Of a stretch of DNA of 64,000 nucleotides, positions 18,875-27,500 are shown piece after piece. The stretch comes from Bacteroidota bacterium (GTDB lineage Bacteria > Chlamydiota > Chlamydiia > Chlamydiales > FEN-1388). The translations under genes and the position numbers were made by a program. The stretch covers positions 1 to 64,000 of the forward strand of contig JABDGV010000003.1 in assembly GCA_013285825.1 (NCBI GenBank), written 5' to 3'. The notes below the pieces were generated by a model. The model made no database searches, had not been told where the DNA came from, and worked only from the letters and a program-made list of their open reading frames with translations. Every line of letters starts with the position of its first letter. Positions within the stretch are counted from its first letter, which is position 1.

Positions 18875-20092
18875 TTATCTATTGCCTTGTACCAGGTTGT
18901 AGCATTCAATTAAAAGAAATTGTACCACCTTTTCTCGAATTGTAAGCCTCTCGCCCGAAAAATGCTTTGTTCCAGAGTGAAAGACTTTATTGTGCACAAT
19001 GGTATAACAAACTGTTCCGACAGGCTTTTCTTTGGTTCCCCCTGTGGGGCCAAAGATCCCCGATACAGCAATAGCGACATCGCTTTGAAACTTCTGCAAG
19101 CATCCTCGAGCCATCTTTTCTGTTGTCTCTTGAGATACGGCTCCAAATTTTTCAATAGTCTCAGCATCAACAGATAATAAAGTCTCTTTGACGCTATTAG
19201 AATAGGAGACTACTGATCCTAAAAACACTTTTGAGGCTCCTGGGATGGCGGTAATTCTGCTGGATAGAGCGCCTCCTGTACACGATTCTGCAAACGAAAG
19301 AGTGAGTTTCTTATCACCCAAAAGCTGCAATACCGCCTCTTCAATTCCTCCCCGATCGCCTTGAAATACTAGGGTCGAAAATTTCTGCTTAATCTTATTA
19401 TATGCCTCTTCAGCTTCTAACTTGATTCCCTTTTGAGCGCGTATATGGACTGAAAGAGTTCCATAGGATGGATAAATCCCAAACTGCAGGGATGGGTAGC
19501 TCTTTTGCAGCTCTCGAAGATAGGGATCGACTTCATGTTCAGGAATGCCGCAAAGATGGAGCTGCAAAAAGATTTCTTCAGCGCATTTCGGGAGCAAGGG
19601 CAGTACATAGCGATCCAGCATGGGCCGCATTTCTAAAGGGGGTCCTGGAAGGCATATGAGCTTTGCTTTTCCAAAGAGCTTTTCATCCTCTAAGCAAAAG
19701 CCAAAAGCCGTTCCATTCGGGTTTGAGAAGAGGCGGGCGTTTTCTGGCCATGTCGATTGATCTATAAGCGTTGGAAGAGAGGCTCCATATTGCGCTTTCA
19801 GCTCTTTTTCGCATTCAGGATTGTGAATGCATTTCTTAGAAAAGAGGGAGGCTGCAACGCTCTTCGTAAAATCATCGCACGTAGGGCCTAGGCCGCCCGT
19901 AGTAATCACCGTGACACCTTGCTGGAGCAGTTTTTGGATCGTTGAAGCCATCATAGCACGATCATCGCCAATCGTCGTAACAAGGCGTGGAATAAGTCCA
20001 TTGAGAATAAGAAATTGAGAAATAAAGGAGGCGTTGGAATTGGGCGTAAACCCATAGAGAACTTCATCGCCAATCGTGACAATAGCTATCAT
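18875..20092 (-). CDS. cinA: CinA: competence/damage-inducible protein, nicotinamide-nucleotide amidase
   Basis: CinA proteins salvage NMN by deamidation (C-terminal PncC domain) and carry a molybdopterin-binding-like N-terminal domain that in some members hydrolyses ADP-ribose-type pyrophosphates. Residues 1-170 have IVTIGDEVLYGFTPNSNASF and TTGGLGPTCDDFTKSVAA, both signatures of the first domain. The C-terminal domain shows LSFAESCTGGALSSRITAIP and AVSGIFGPTGGTKEKPVGTV, with the catalytic Ser in AESCTGG. The 405-residue length is normal. Its ATG overlaps the upstream gene stop by four bases. Confidence 0.95.
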   Translation of the reverse strand: MIAIVTIGDEVLYGFTPNSNASFISQFLILNGLIPRLVTTIGDDRAMMASTIQKLLQQGVTVITTGGLGPTCDDFTKSVAASLFSKKCIHNPECEKELKAQYGASLPTLIDQSTWPENARLFSNPNGTAFGFCLEDEKLFGKAKLICLPGPPLEMRPMLDRYVLPLLPKCAEEIFLQLHLCGIPEHEVDPYLRELQKSYPSLQFGIYPSYGTLSVHIRAQKGIKLEAEEAYNKIKQKFSTLVFQGDRGGIEEAVLQLLGDKKLTLSFAESCTGGALSSRITAIPGASKVFLGSVVSYSNSVKETLLSVDAETIEKFGAVSQETTEKMARGCLQKFQSDVAIAVSGIFGPTGGTKEKPVGTVCYTIVHNKVFHSGTKHFSGERLTIREKVVQFLLIECYNLVQGNR

Positions 20093-20772
20093 GCAACAGT
20101 TATTCCCTTCATCTTCAGCTCATGATGCTGATCAATCCATTTTAAAGCACTTGGACTTATTCGAAAGGGGACCGTTTGGCGAGCTCCTCCTACTTCAAAA
20201 GATACGGGCAGAGTTCTTGCCTTCAACCACTTTTGAAACTGCATCCAAAGCGCTCTATTTTCACAATCGTGATCAAGAAGTGCTTTTCTAATCACTCTTG
20301 TTTTAGGATCTTGAACAAGCATGGGAAATGAGGCTTGCAAGCCCCAAGAAACCGTATCTGGACCAAATACTTGCCTTCGATACTGACCATCAGTCACTGA
20401 ATATTGAAAGCGATGGAGCTGTAAAACAATATTTGGAGCAAGTTGCGTAGCGCAGACCCGACCTTCGCCCAGATCTATCAAACCTACAGTTTCTGGCGTG
20501 CTCGACCAGAAAAGCGAAAAAAGTGGTTTATACTTGGAATCTAAAATAGGGCCGCTCTTTACATCGTAAAGATACTGTTGCCAATAGTTGATAAATTGCT
20601 CTTGAGATAAGAACAGCTCCTTTTCTTCATATATCCCGGACGAGCGAAGAAAAAGAGGAGTACCTACATGCAAAAATAGGTCTTGGAAGTCTTCAACATC
20701 TACTAAAAAGGGAAGATGAATCCATTTTGAAGCCATATACTTGGGAGTATTAGCTGGAGTAAAGTGTAACAT
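20089..20772 (-). CDS. Hypothetical protein between lspA and cinA
   Basis: I do not recognise this 227-residue protein. It is soluble, has no signal peptide, and is rich in aromatic residues (FLRSSGIYEEKELFLSQEQF, YWQQYLYDV). No catalytic motif stands out. The ATG directly abuts the lspA stop, and its own stop overlaps the cinA start (ATGA), so it is certainly co-translated in the dksA-lspA-cinA series. The tight packing argues that it is a real and maintained gene. Confidence 0.8.
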   Translation of the reverse strand: MLHFTPANTPKYMASKWIHLPFLVDVEDFQDLFLHVGTPLFLRSSGIYEEKELFLSQEQFINYWQQYLYDVKSGPILDSKYKPLFSLFWSSTPETVGLIDLGEGRVCATQLAPNIVLQLHRFQYSVTDGQYRRQVFGPDTVSWGLQASFPMLVQDPKTRVIRKALLDHDCENRALWMQFQKWLKARTLPVSFEVGGARQTVPFRISPSALKWIDQHHELKMKGITVA

Positions 20773-21237
20773 CTACTTTTTTCTGCATCGAAAGAAGAGT
20801 ACGAGAACAGATAAGGTGATGGCGATATCTGCAACGTTAAAGACAGGATAGTCATATCCAAAAAGCCGCACATCAAACATGTCGACTACATGACCCCACA
20901 AGAAGGTATCCCGAATATTGCTCAACGCTCCAGCGATTGCACAGCATAAGGGAATTTTCCAGGAAATGGGACATCTCGGCGAGTAGAGAAACCAGACCAA
21001 CCCAAGAATGATGATACAGCGAATAGCTAATAAAACCTTCGGGATGCTCGATGCAACGCCCCAAGCAGCTCCTTGATTTGTCGTCAGAGTTAAAGAGAGG
21101 TCAATTCCCAGAAATGAACCGATAGAAATAGGAGCTTGTTGAAGGGCCCCAAGCGCCCAATACTTGGTCCAGGTGTCAATTGCAATAATAAGGATAAAGG
21201 CTATCAAGCCTAAAACTTTCCAATTATCTCTCTTCAC
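20773..21237 (-). CDS. lspA: Lipoprotein signal peptidase (signal peptidase II)
   Basis: LspA cleaves signal peptides from diacylglyceryl-prolipoproteins in the inner membrane. Four hydrophobic helices are visible. The active-site aspartates lie in AGALSNIRDTFLWGHVVDMF (Asp after SNIR) and VFNVADIAITL, and NQGAAWG is the conserved third motif. I chose GTG 21237 (154 residues, four bases after the dksA stop), since the family starts right before the first helix. The longer ATG at 21294 would add 19 basic residues and overlap dksA by 53 bases. The YtgA-like lipoprotein in this window is a likely substrate. Confidence 0.9.
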   Translation of the reverse strand: MKRDNWKVLGLIAFILIIAIDTWTKYWALGALQQAPISIGSFLGIDLSLTLTTNQGAAWGVASSIPKVLLAIRCIIILGLVWFLYSPRCPISWKIPLCCAIAGALSNIRDTFLWGHVVDMFDVRLFGYDYPVFNVADIAITLSVLVLFFRCRKK

Positions 21238-21241
21238 GGGA

Positions 21242-21607
21242 TTAATAGTGCCCTTTTTCAAGCTTCTCTTGCGCTTGCACGGTTGTATTCGCATAAGGCA
21301 TTGCTTCTAAACGCAATTTTGGGATTGGATCTCCTGACAAATCACAGACCCCATACGTTCCATCTTCAATCTTTTGAAGAGCATGATCAATCTTCTTGAG
21401 AAGATCAAATTCCTGCGTCGTCACCTCAAGACTGATATGGCGGTCAAAATCATCCGTACCCTGATCCGCTTGGTGCTGGGAATAGCCTGTCGCTTCATCA
21501 GGACGTTTGACTTCAGCAGTGTTTGCTTGAAGAGAGTTGGTGAGCTTACCCCTCATCTCCTCCAGTCTTTTTTTGAATTTCATGACTTCTACTTTCGTCA
21601 ACGGCAT
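21242..21607 (-). CDS. dksA: DksA/TraR-family protein lacking most zinc-finger cysteines
   Basis: DksA-like proteins bind the RNA polymerase secondary channel and modulate transcription initiation. The 121 residues show the coiled-coil part (VMKFKKRLEEMRGKLTNSL), then EIEDGTYGVC-type sequence (IEDGTYGVCDLSGDPIPKLR) and LEAMPYANTTVQAQEK. In DksA the zinc is held by C-x2-C and C-x2-C in exactly these places; here only the first Cys remains and the others read Ser, Thr and Ala. A GAGGAG ribosome-binding site precedes the ATG. First gene of the lspA-cinA transcript. Cysteine-poor DksA variants exist in other bacteria and can function without zinc. Confidence 0.92.
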   Translation of the reverse strand: MPLTKVEVMKFKKRLEEMRGKLTNSLQANTAEVKRPDEATGYSQHQADQGTDDFDRHISLEVTTQEFDLLKKIDHALQKIEDGTYGVCDLSGDPIPKLRLEAMPYANTTVQAQEKLEKGHY

Positions 21608-21750
21608 TATTCTGCTCCTCTCGAATACGTGCTACATGATGTATGTCTTATACTATTTATTAATACACTATTTTTTTTCAGTATCACAAGTTGTATATTT
21701 TTGTTGGTAGATATATAGCTCAAGGTATCCTCCCACCCTTCAAGGAGGTA

Positions 21751-22158
21751 GTGTATGCAACCAAAAAATTGGCCCTTAATGCCCCCCTTATTGAAGACGA
21801 AGATCAGCTTTTTAACCGGCCTTCCCTCCAACGATTTACCAATTGGGCAGCAGCCCCTTCCGCCTTTGCCTCTGATCTTTCTATATGCGAAGATCAAGAA
21901 AAAAATGCCATCATCGTTGAAGCTGCTCTTCCTGGCGTTAATAAAGAGGATGTCGATATCACCTTTGAAAAGGGAGTGCTCACTATACGAGCCTCTACGA
22001 GAGAAAAAGAAGAGGACAAGAAACGCAAATATTTTAGAAAGAGAAATAGCTCATTCATGTACCGAATGACTGTTCCTGGCAACATCGATGAATCCCAAGA
22101 GCCAAAAGCAAATCTATCCAACGGCGTCATGTACGTGGAATTCAAGAAGAAGACCTAA
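21751..22158 (+). CDS. Small heat shock protein, Hsp20/alpha-crystallin family
   Basis: Hsp20 proteins are ATP-independent holdases for unfolded proteins. The alpha-crystallin domain is clear: AIIVEAALPGVNKEDVDITF, GVLTIRASTREKE, then YRMTVPGNIDESQEPKANLSNGVMYVEF. The start is uncertain. An AAGGAGG ribosome-binding site (21742-21748) is spaced ideally for ATG 21755, but that ATG is one base out of frame. The in-frame GTG at 21751, which I list, is only two bases from the site. One extra A in the A6 run after ATG 21755 would put that ATG in frame. Either slippage, an indel or a GTG start must be invoked. Confidence 0.88.
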   Translation: MYATKKLALNAPLIEDEDQLFNRPSLQRFTNWAAAPSAFASDLSICEDQEKNAIIVEAALPGVNKEDVDITFEKGVLTIRASTREKEEDKKRKYFRKRNSSFMYRMTVPGNIDESQEPKANLSNGVMYVEFKKKT

Positions 22159-22176
22159 GACCAGCCCAAAAAAATC

Positions 22177-22216
22177 AAGGTACAGTAGATTAAGGTACAG
22201 TAGATTAAGGTACTTT
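22177..22216. repeat. Tandem 15-base direct repeat
   Basis: Two exact copies of AAGGTACAGTAGATT (22177-22191, 22192-22206) are followed by a partial third (AAGGTAC). They lie in the short gap between the convergent Hsp20 and RasGEF-like genes. Confidence 0.9.
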
Positions 22217-22234
22217 GATTCATTAATATCATTT

Positions 22235-22261
22235 AGGCGCTTCAAAAAAAAGGAAGCGCTT
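22235..22261. terminator. Hairpin between convergent genes, possible terminator
   Basis: A stem GCGCTTC/GAAGCGC (22237-22243 with 22253-22259) encloses an A-rich loop. It lies eight bases after the stop of the minus-strand gene. There is no strong T-run on either side, so the terminator role is tentative. Confidence 0.45.
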
Positions 22262-22268
22262 ACTGTAT

Positions 22269-24521
22269 TTATTTCGATGTTGGAAGGGCGCTCTTTACAG
22301 CTTTTTGAGCAATATCCGAAAGCACGTCGATAGAAAGCTTTCCCGTCCTACTCCTCTTAAGCGCCTCTTCAATCATTTCATACGCTTTTCTCTGAGCCTC
22401 TTGTCGAATTTTATGGGCATCTGATGGAGGCGTATTAGCCCGATTCATGAGGTTCCATGACTTATATAAAGAGAGATCAATAGCTTTCTTAACAATCTCT
22501 GCATCAAGCTCATTTTTCTTGAAATAAGCTTTAGTGGCTGGGAAAGATCGAGAAGTAATTATATAGTTTTTATGCTGAAAGAGGGATTGCCTGGGAAGTC
22601 TTTTTTCCAGGTCGATAACAATATCTTTAGTTGCCCCAGGAGAAACTATATTTGAAACTTCTGTCAACAAATCGGAATCCAAATCGGCATACGAGTCAAG
22701 AGAGGAACCGATATCCGTATAAGGAGCTAACTTTTTCCCCCCTTGAAGCTTTTTCTGTTCATCTACAAAAGATAAATGCCTGTTCAAGCCATCCATTTTC
22801 TTAGAATAAAATTCATTATCTCTCTGAGTGGGAAGCTCGCCTTGGCCAATAAGCAGAGTCAACATTCTTGGAATGGGGAAAAGAACGGCTTCTCCCCTTC
22901 CTAACCTCTCTTCCGCCTCTTCTTTCATTTTCTTTTGGCTCCGTTTATCCAATTGCTCAAGCTCAAGGAACAGCTTGCAAATGTTCTGCTGTGCAGGACT
23001 TAATTCATTAAACAGATCTCCTTCTGCTTTTTCCAAATTGATAATCCTGCCTAAGAAGTGAATACGGGGATTGGCCTCTGATCCTAAAGAAGAAATTGCA
23101 GTGACAATATTTTGCACGGTAATATAGTCGCCCCTCTCTCGGGCTTTTGCCGCAACGTCAAGAAAAAACTGCACCATTTTCTCACGCGCTTTATCATTGG
23201 GAGCCAAAAGGATCTGTGATGCAATGAATTTAATAGATCCATTGGTTGCAGTTATAAAGAGATCGGCTCCCGTCGAAATACCCTCATTTTTTGTATTAGA
23301 AACCAAATCGGAAGATTCTGTTTGGCTTAAGGCGTCCAGATTAATTGCTGTAAGATCATTGGCAATCATCTTAACCATAAGATTATAAGCTGCAGGGAGG
23401 GGATTCCCTGAGTGCACCAAAGACAAAATATCGGCAGCAGGACGTTCGCCTGATTTGAAATGAACATTGATCTTTCTATTTTTCGCAACATCAAGAAGAA
23501 TCAAAATCTGCTGAGCAACATCGGACAGCCCTTTTTGTTTAAGCAACGAAGCTAAATCTTTAAGCTCTTGAACGGGATAGTCTTTGAGAAGGGTATTTTT
23601 TCCTATCCACCCGGCTGCAAACTCCCCAAACGATCTCAAAGAGGATTTTGGTAAATCTTTAACCACATCGAGCGAAGTTTTAAAGAAGGCTTTTGGCGAT
23701 GTAAGAGAGCTCAATGTTCTTTGCACCTTTTCTTCAAATTGCTGATCTGGATTGGATGAGAGCTCTTTGATAAGAGAAACCGTAGGACAGAGCTTTAAGA
23801 TAGCTTTTAGATCGTCTTTAATGGATTGAAGAGGGTGATTTTCAATATTTCCTTCTTCGAGTTCTTTATACAGCTCAGCGAGTATTCGAATATTGGTTTT
23901 TGGGCCTGAGGTAAGTTTTTCGGTCAGGTTCAAATAAATTTTCTCTTTGTCCTTCCCATTTGCGAAAACCTCTTTGAGATCTTTTATTAACAGATTTTTT
24001 CTTCCCTCTAGCGCTTCTAAAATCCCGCCCTTTACTAAAGGGCCTGGGTAAATTTTGATAATTTTTAAATATTCTCCCACCTTTTCTTTGTCCAAAGAAT
24101 TTATAAAATCGTCCCTTGACTCCATTTTTTTGGAGCCCTCCTCAACCTTTTCAGGAGTTTCGGGACCTTTATCGATTTGTTTTATCTCAGAACTATCTAC
24201 TTGAACTTTTGGCTCAGCTTCAACTACCTGTTCAACAACCTCTTTAGGAAAGGATTCAGGCGGGGAGCTATCTTTAGGCTGTTCTTGAAGGCCCTTTAAA
24301 CTATTAGAGCTGATATTGAGCAGCGATTCTTTTACCGAGGCATCCCCTCCAGTCACCTTCTGATGAACGACCTGCATTTTTTTATCTGTTTCAGGACGAA
24401 CTGGCTGTCTTTTTGGTTCATACATCTCTTTCAATTTAGAGACGCGGCCTTTCTCTAAACCAGTAAGCTGATTTTTAAACTGAGGACCAGTGACATTTCC
24501 ACTAAAGCCATTTATAGGCAT
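22269..24521 (-). CDS. Large protein with RasGEF-like region (smaller paralogue)
   Basis: The protein has 750 residues. The first 150 are lysine-, glutamate- and proline-rich, likely disordered. From about residue 385 to 610 it resembles the catalytic domain of Ras guanine-nucleotide exchange factors: IKFIASQILLAPNDKAREKM, FFLDVAAKARERGDYITVQN-type sequence with NIVTAISSL, and later FPIPRMLTLLIGQGELP. These parallel the 'RA..I..FI.IA....ELNNF....AI.SGL' and 'PCIPFLG..L.DL' blocks of the family. RasGEFs activate small GTPases in eukaryotes; bacteria have no Ras, so a host target is inferred. No signal peptide, as expected for a type III secretion substrate. It lies eight bases after a larger relative and shares its C-terminal helical region. 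Domain call by eye. Confidence 0.65.
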   Translation of the reverse strand: MPINGFSGNVTGPQFKNQLTGLEKGRVSKLKEMYEPKRQPVRPETDKKMQVVHQKVTGGDASVKESLLNISSNSLKGLQEQPKDSSPPESFPKEVVEQVVEAEPKVQVDSSEIKQIDKGPETPEKVEEGSKKMESRDDFINSLDKEKVGEYLKIIKIYPGPLVKGGILEALEGRKNLLIKDLKEVFANGKDKEKIYLNLTEKLTSGPKTNIRILAELYKELEEGNIENHPLQSIKDDLKAILKLCPTVSLIKELSSNPDQQFEEKVQRTLSSLTSPKAFFKTSLDVVKDLPKSSLRSFGEFAAGWIGKNTLLKDYPVQELKDLASLLKQKGLSDVAQQILILLDVAKNRKINVHFKSGERPAADILSLVHSGNPLPAAYNLMVKMIANDLTAINLDALSQTESSDLVSNTKNEGISTGADLFITATNGSIKFIASQILLAPNDKAREKMVQFFLDVAAKARERGDYITVQNIVTAISSLGSEANPRIHFLGRIINLEKAEGDLFNELSPAQQNICKLFLELEQLDKRSQKKMKEEAEERLGRGEAVLFPIPRMLTLLIGQGELPTQRDNEFYSKKMDGLNRHLSFVDEQKKLQGGKKLAPYTDIGSSLDSYADLDSDLLTEVSNIVSPGATKDIVIDLEKRLPRQSLFQHKNYIITSRSFPATKAYFKKNELDAEIVKKAIDLSLYKSWNLMNRANTPPSDAHKIRQEAQRKAYEMIEEALKRSRTGKLSIDVLSDIAQKAVKSALPTSK

Positions 24522-24528
24522 ATAGAAT

Positions 24529-27500
24529 CTACCCTTTTAACCCGAAGGGCTCATAGGTCGCAGCTGGCTCACCCTTGAGTTGAGGGATACCTTTATCATC
24601 GATAGTAAATGTAGCGTCAAATCCAAATTTGAGCCCGAAATCCATCATCGAAATCTTGCCTTTTTCACCTGTTAAGCAAAGGTGACACTCATACTCTGTT
24701 TTGAGATGAAGGCCAGTAATTGCTCCTTGAGAGTCGCGTTCAACATTTATTTCTACAATCTGACCAGGGTTCATCAATTGAAAAACATTTCCCGATCTCT
24801 GTAAAGACTGGAGAACACCGCCTATACTTGATCCGATGATCCAATTACCCATTGTTTGCGTTGATAAAGCTTGAGCTAATTTTGCATATTGAGGGGAGCC
24901 TTTAAAAAAGGCATTTATCTCTTTTGCACACTCTTCAATATATTTTTTATCACCTGTTTCCTTACGTTTCCCTTCATGCCCTGCATTGGAAATATTCTTT
25001 GCCCCATCACTCATCATATAGTGATTGTCTCTAGGTAGGTCTTTAGAAAACTGTATGAGTACAGCACCAGCATTTCCGATCGATTCTGCATTCTTATAGT
25101 CATCTTGAAGCTGGTGAACCATCACCTCAAGCGGGTTAACACGAAGCTTCATGCCGATGGCTGTAATTTCTGATAGGGTAGTCTTCCCCTTTGGTTCTAT
25201 ATTGGCCTGCTTAAGCAGATTGATGAATCCCTCTTTCGCATACTCTTTTTTGAACAGCTGTTCACGTATATCATTGACATTCTGACGGCCAAGAAGATCA
25301 TTTAAAAGCAGAGTCTGCTCATTCTTAGGATCAAAGATCCATTGGAGCGCATTTGTTACCTTTTTGTCAGGACTCCCAGCGCCCCATGTATATAAATTAT
25401 CCGTTAAAAGGGTCTTCATTTCATTCAAAAGCTTTTTAGCCTCTGGAATGTCTCTGTTCTCTAAAAGAGGCTTACAAAACTCAAGAACAAGGCCAATTTT
25501 TTCGGGAGTGCTATTCTTTCGATCTTTACCAATCGTTCGATCAATAAAATCAGAAGCTTGTGCAATAGCGAGGTGCACTCGAGCTTCATTCCCACCCTTT
25601 GTAGCATAAAGATCGGGTTCAAAAACGGTAATTGTTGCTTTAGGGTTAAGCGCAAATTCGACATTAAAGCGGATGATGCTTTCAGCTTCGATCTCATTTA
25701 CTACCAGATTTTGACGATACTTATCATCAGGGAATATTTCTTGGGCAAGCTTTTCAACTTGTTTATTGAAGCTGATGCGTTGATCTCTGGGAAGTTTATT
25801 AAAGCGTGCCATAAGCTTTTCATCAAGAGTGCCTGTTCGATAAAAATCGACTCTATGTTTCTCAGCCAAGAATTCTTGGTCTTCACGCTGCATCAGACTC
25901 TGCTCTACTTCAGTAACACCAACGCTCTTCCGAGTACTCTTATCTCGAGCTTGAGCTTTTTGACGGATAGCATCAAGCGCAATATCTGGCAGCATAAAGG
26001 CGTGATGCTCATTAAGCTCCTCTTGCCGTCCATCCGATATTAATAATTCTATTTGCTTTTTGCTGTTGAGCAGAATTGCTTGGAAAATCTTAGTAAATCC
26101 AGGCACCTCTTCTAAACGCTGTAACTCACTCTTTCCAGCTTCATCAAGTGTTGCTTTACTCTTGAGCTCTCTATATTTTTCAATCGAGGAGGGATCCTTC
26201 TTGAAGCAAATCTCAATAGCCTTCATGGCTGCCTCTTCCTTGATGGCTTTCTCGTGGTTTATTCCATCAGCACTCTTAAAATAGCGATTGCATTCGATCA
26301 TGAGACGCGACTTAATTGCAAAGCCGAGCCCTTTGAGCTTTAAAGCAAAATTGAGGAATAAGAAACGTGCAGACTCAAGAAAAGTACCTTTCTTTTGTTC
26401 TCCAACATCTAATCCTTGAACCCCTTCAATACCCTTGCTTATTGCCTGTTCAACCAATTCTGGGGTAAGTTCATGGCCCTGTTCAATCCTACTCTCTAAA
26501 AACGCATACCCTTTTAAACGGGCGGTCGCTCGAATAACTCCAACATCTGCGGGCAAATTGGACATATCTTTCCATTTGTGCTGCTTCATCAAGCTCGCAT
26601 CAATTCCGCTCTTGAATGCTTTTTCCAGTATTTCGTTTTTGCGAAAAGCCTTGTGGATTTTTTTAAACTCCTTAGAATCCTCCTGGTAGGAGAGCTTTTC
26701 AATATGAGACATCTTTGACTTTACTGCTTCGGCAAAAGAGGTGATATCTGTTGTATCTGATTGCTGCAGAGCATAAGAGAGCAGGTAGAGACTATTATCA
26801 GCTTCAGATCCTGGCGACTCCAAGATCATATTGCAAAGATCGGATTGAGGCTGTTTGATCGGCTCCTCTTTCATCCAACCATGAGCCCTGTTTAAAGGCT
26901 CGAGAACATCACATAAACCCTTCAGCTTTTGTACATTCAACTCCCCATCGCTAACGCTTGGGAATTTTTCCTCAACTTTCAATGTTAACGCAGAGGTAAA
27001 TACGCCTTCAGGAATAATTGGACGGGGATGCTTCTCTACAAAGGGGCCAATCATATCCATCTGTTTCTGATAAGCGCCAGTAATGATAGGGGATAGCTTC
27101 TTGAGCGTATCGCCATATGCAACTCCGATAGAGGGCGCCTTTTCACTTCCCCCTTCAGCATAGGTGAATAGGTCCTTAATCCCCTCTAGTCGATAAACGG
27201 GCATTTTGCTTAATCCAGAAATAATTGCCTGAACGGAGGCTAAATCTCCTGTGTCATAGCACTCTTGTGCAAGATCAATAAACATCTTAACGGTCTCTCT
27301 TCGCTCCTTTGGATCTAGAGTAGTCAAAATGGTAGAAGAGACAAACCCTGCAATCTTATCAAAGGCCATTTTGTTTCCTTCGAGAGCTTCATTTTTTTCA
27401 CCCAGCATGCAGCCCAAGGAAATGGGCGTGTGTACCGCTTGCTGAAAAATTCTAAACTCTGAGGCGAGCAGTTTAAGCGATTGTTTATCACCTGATATTG

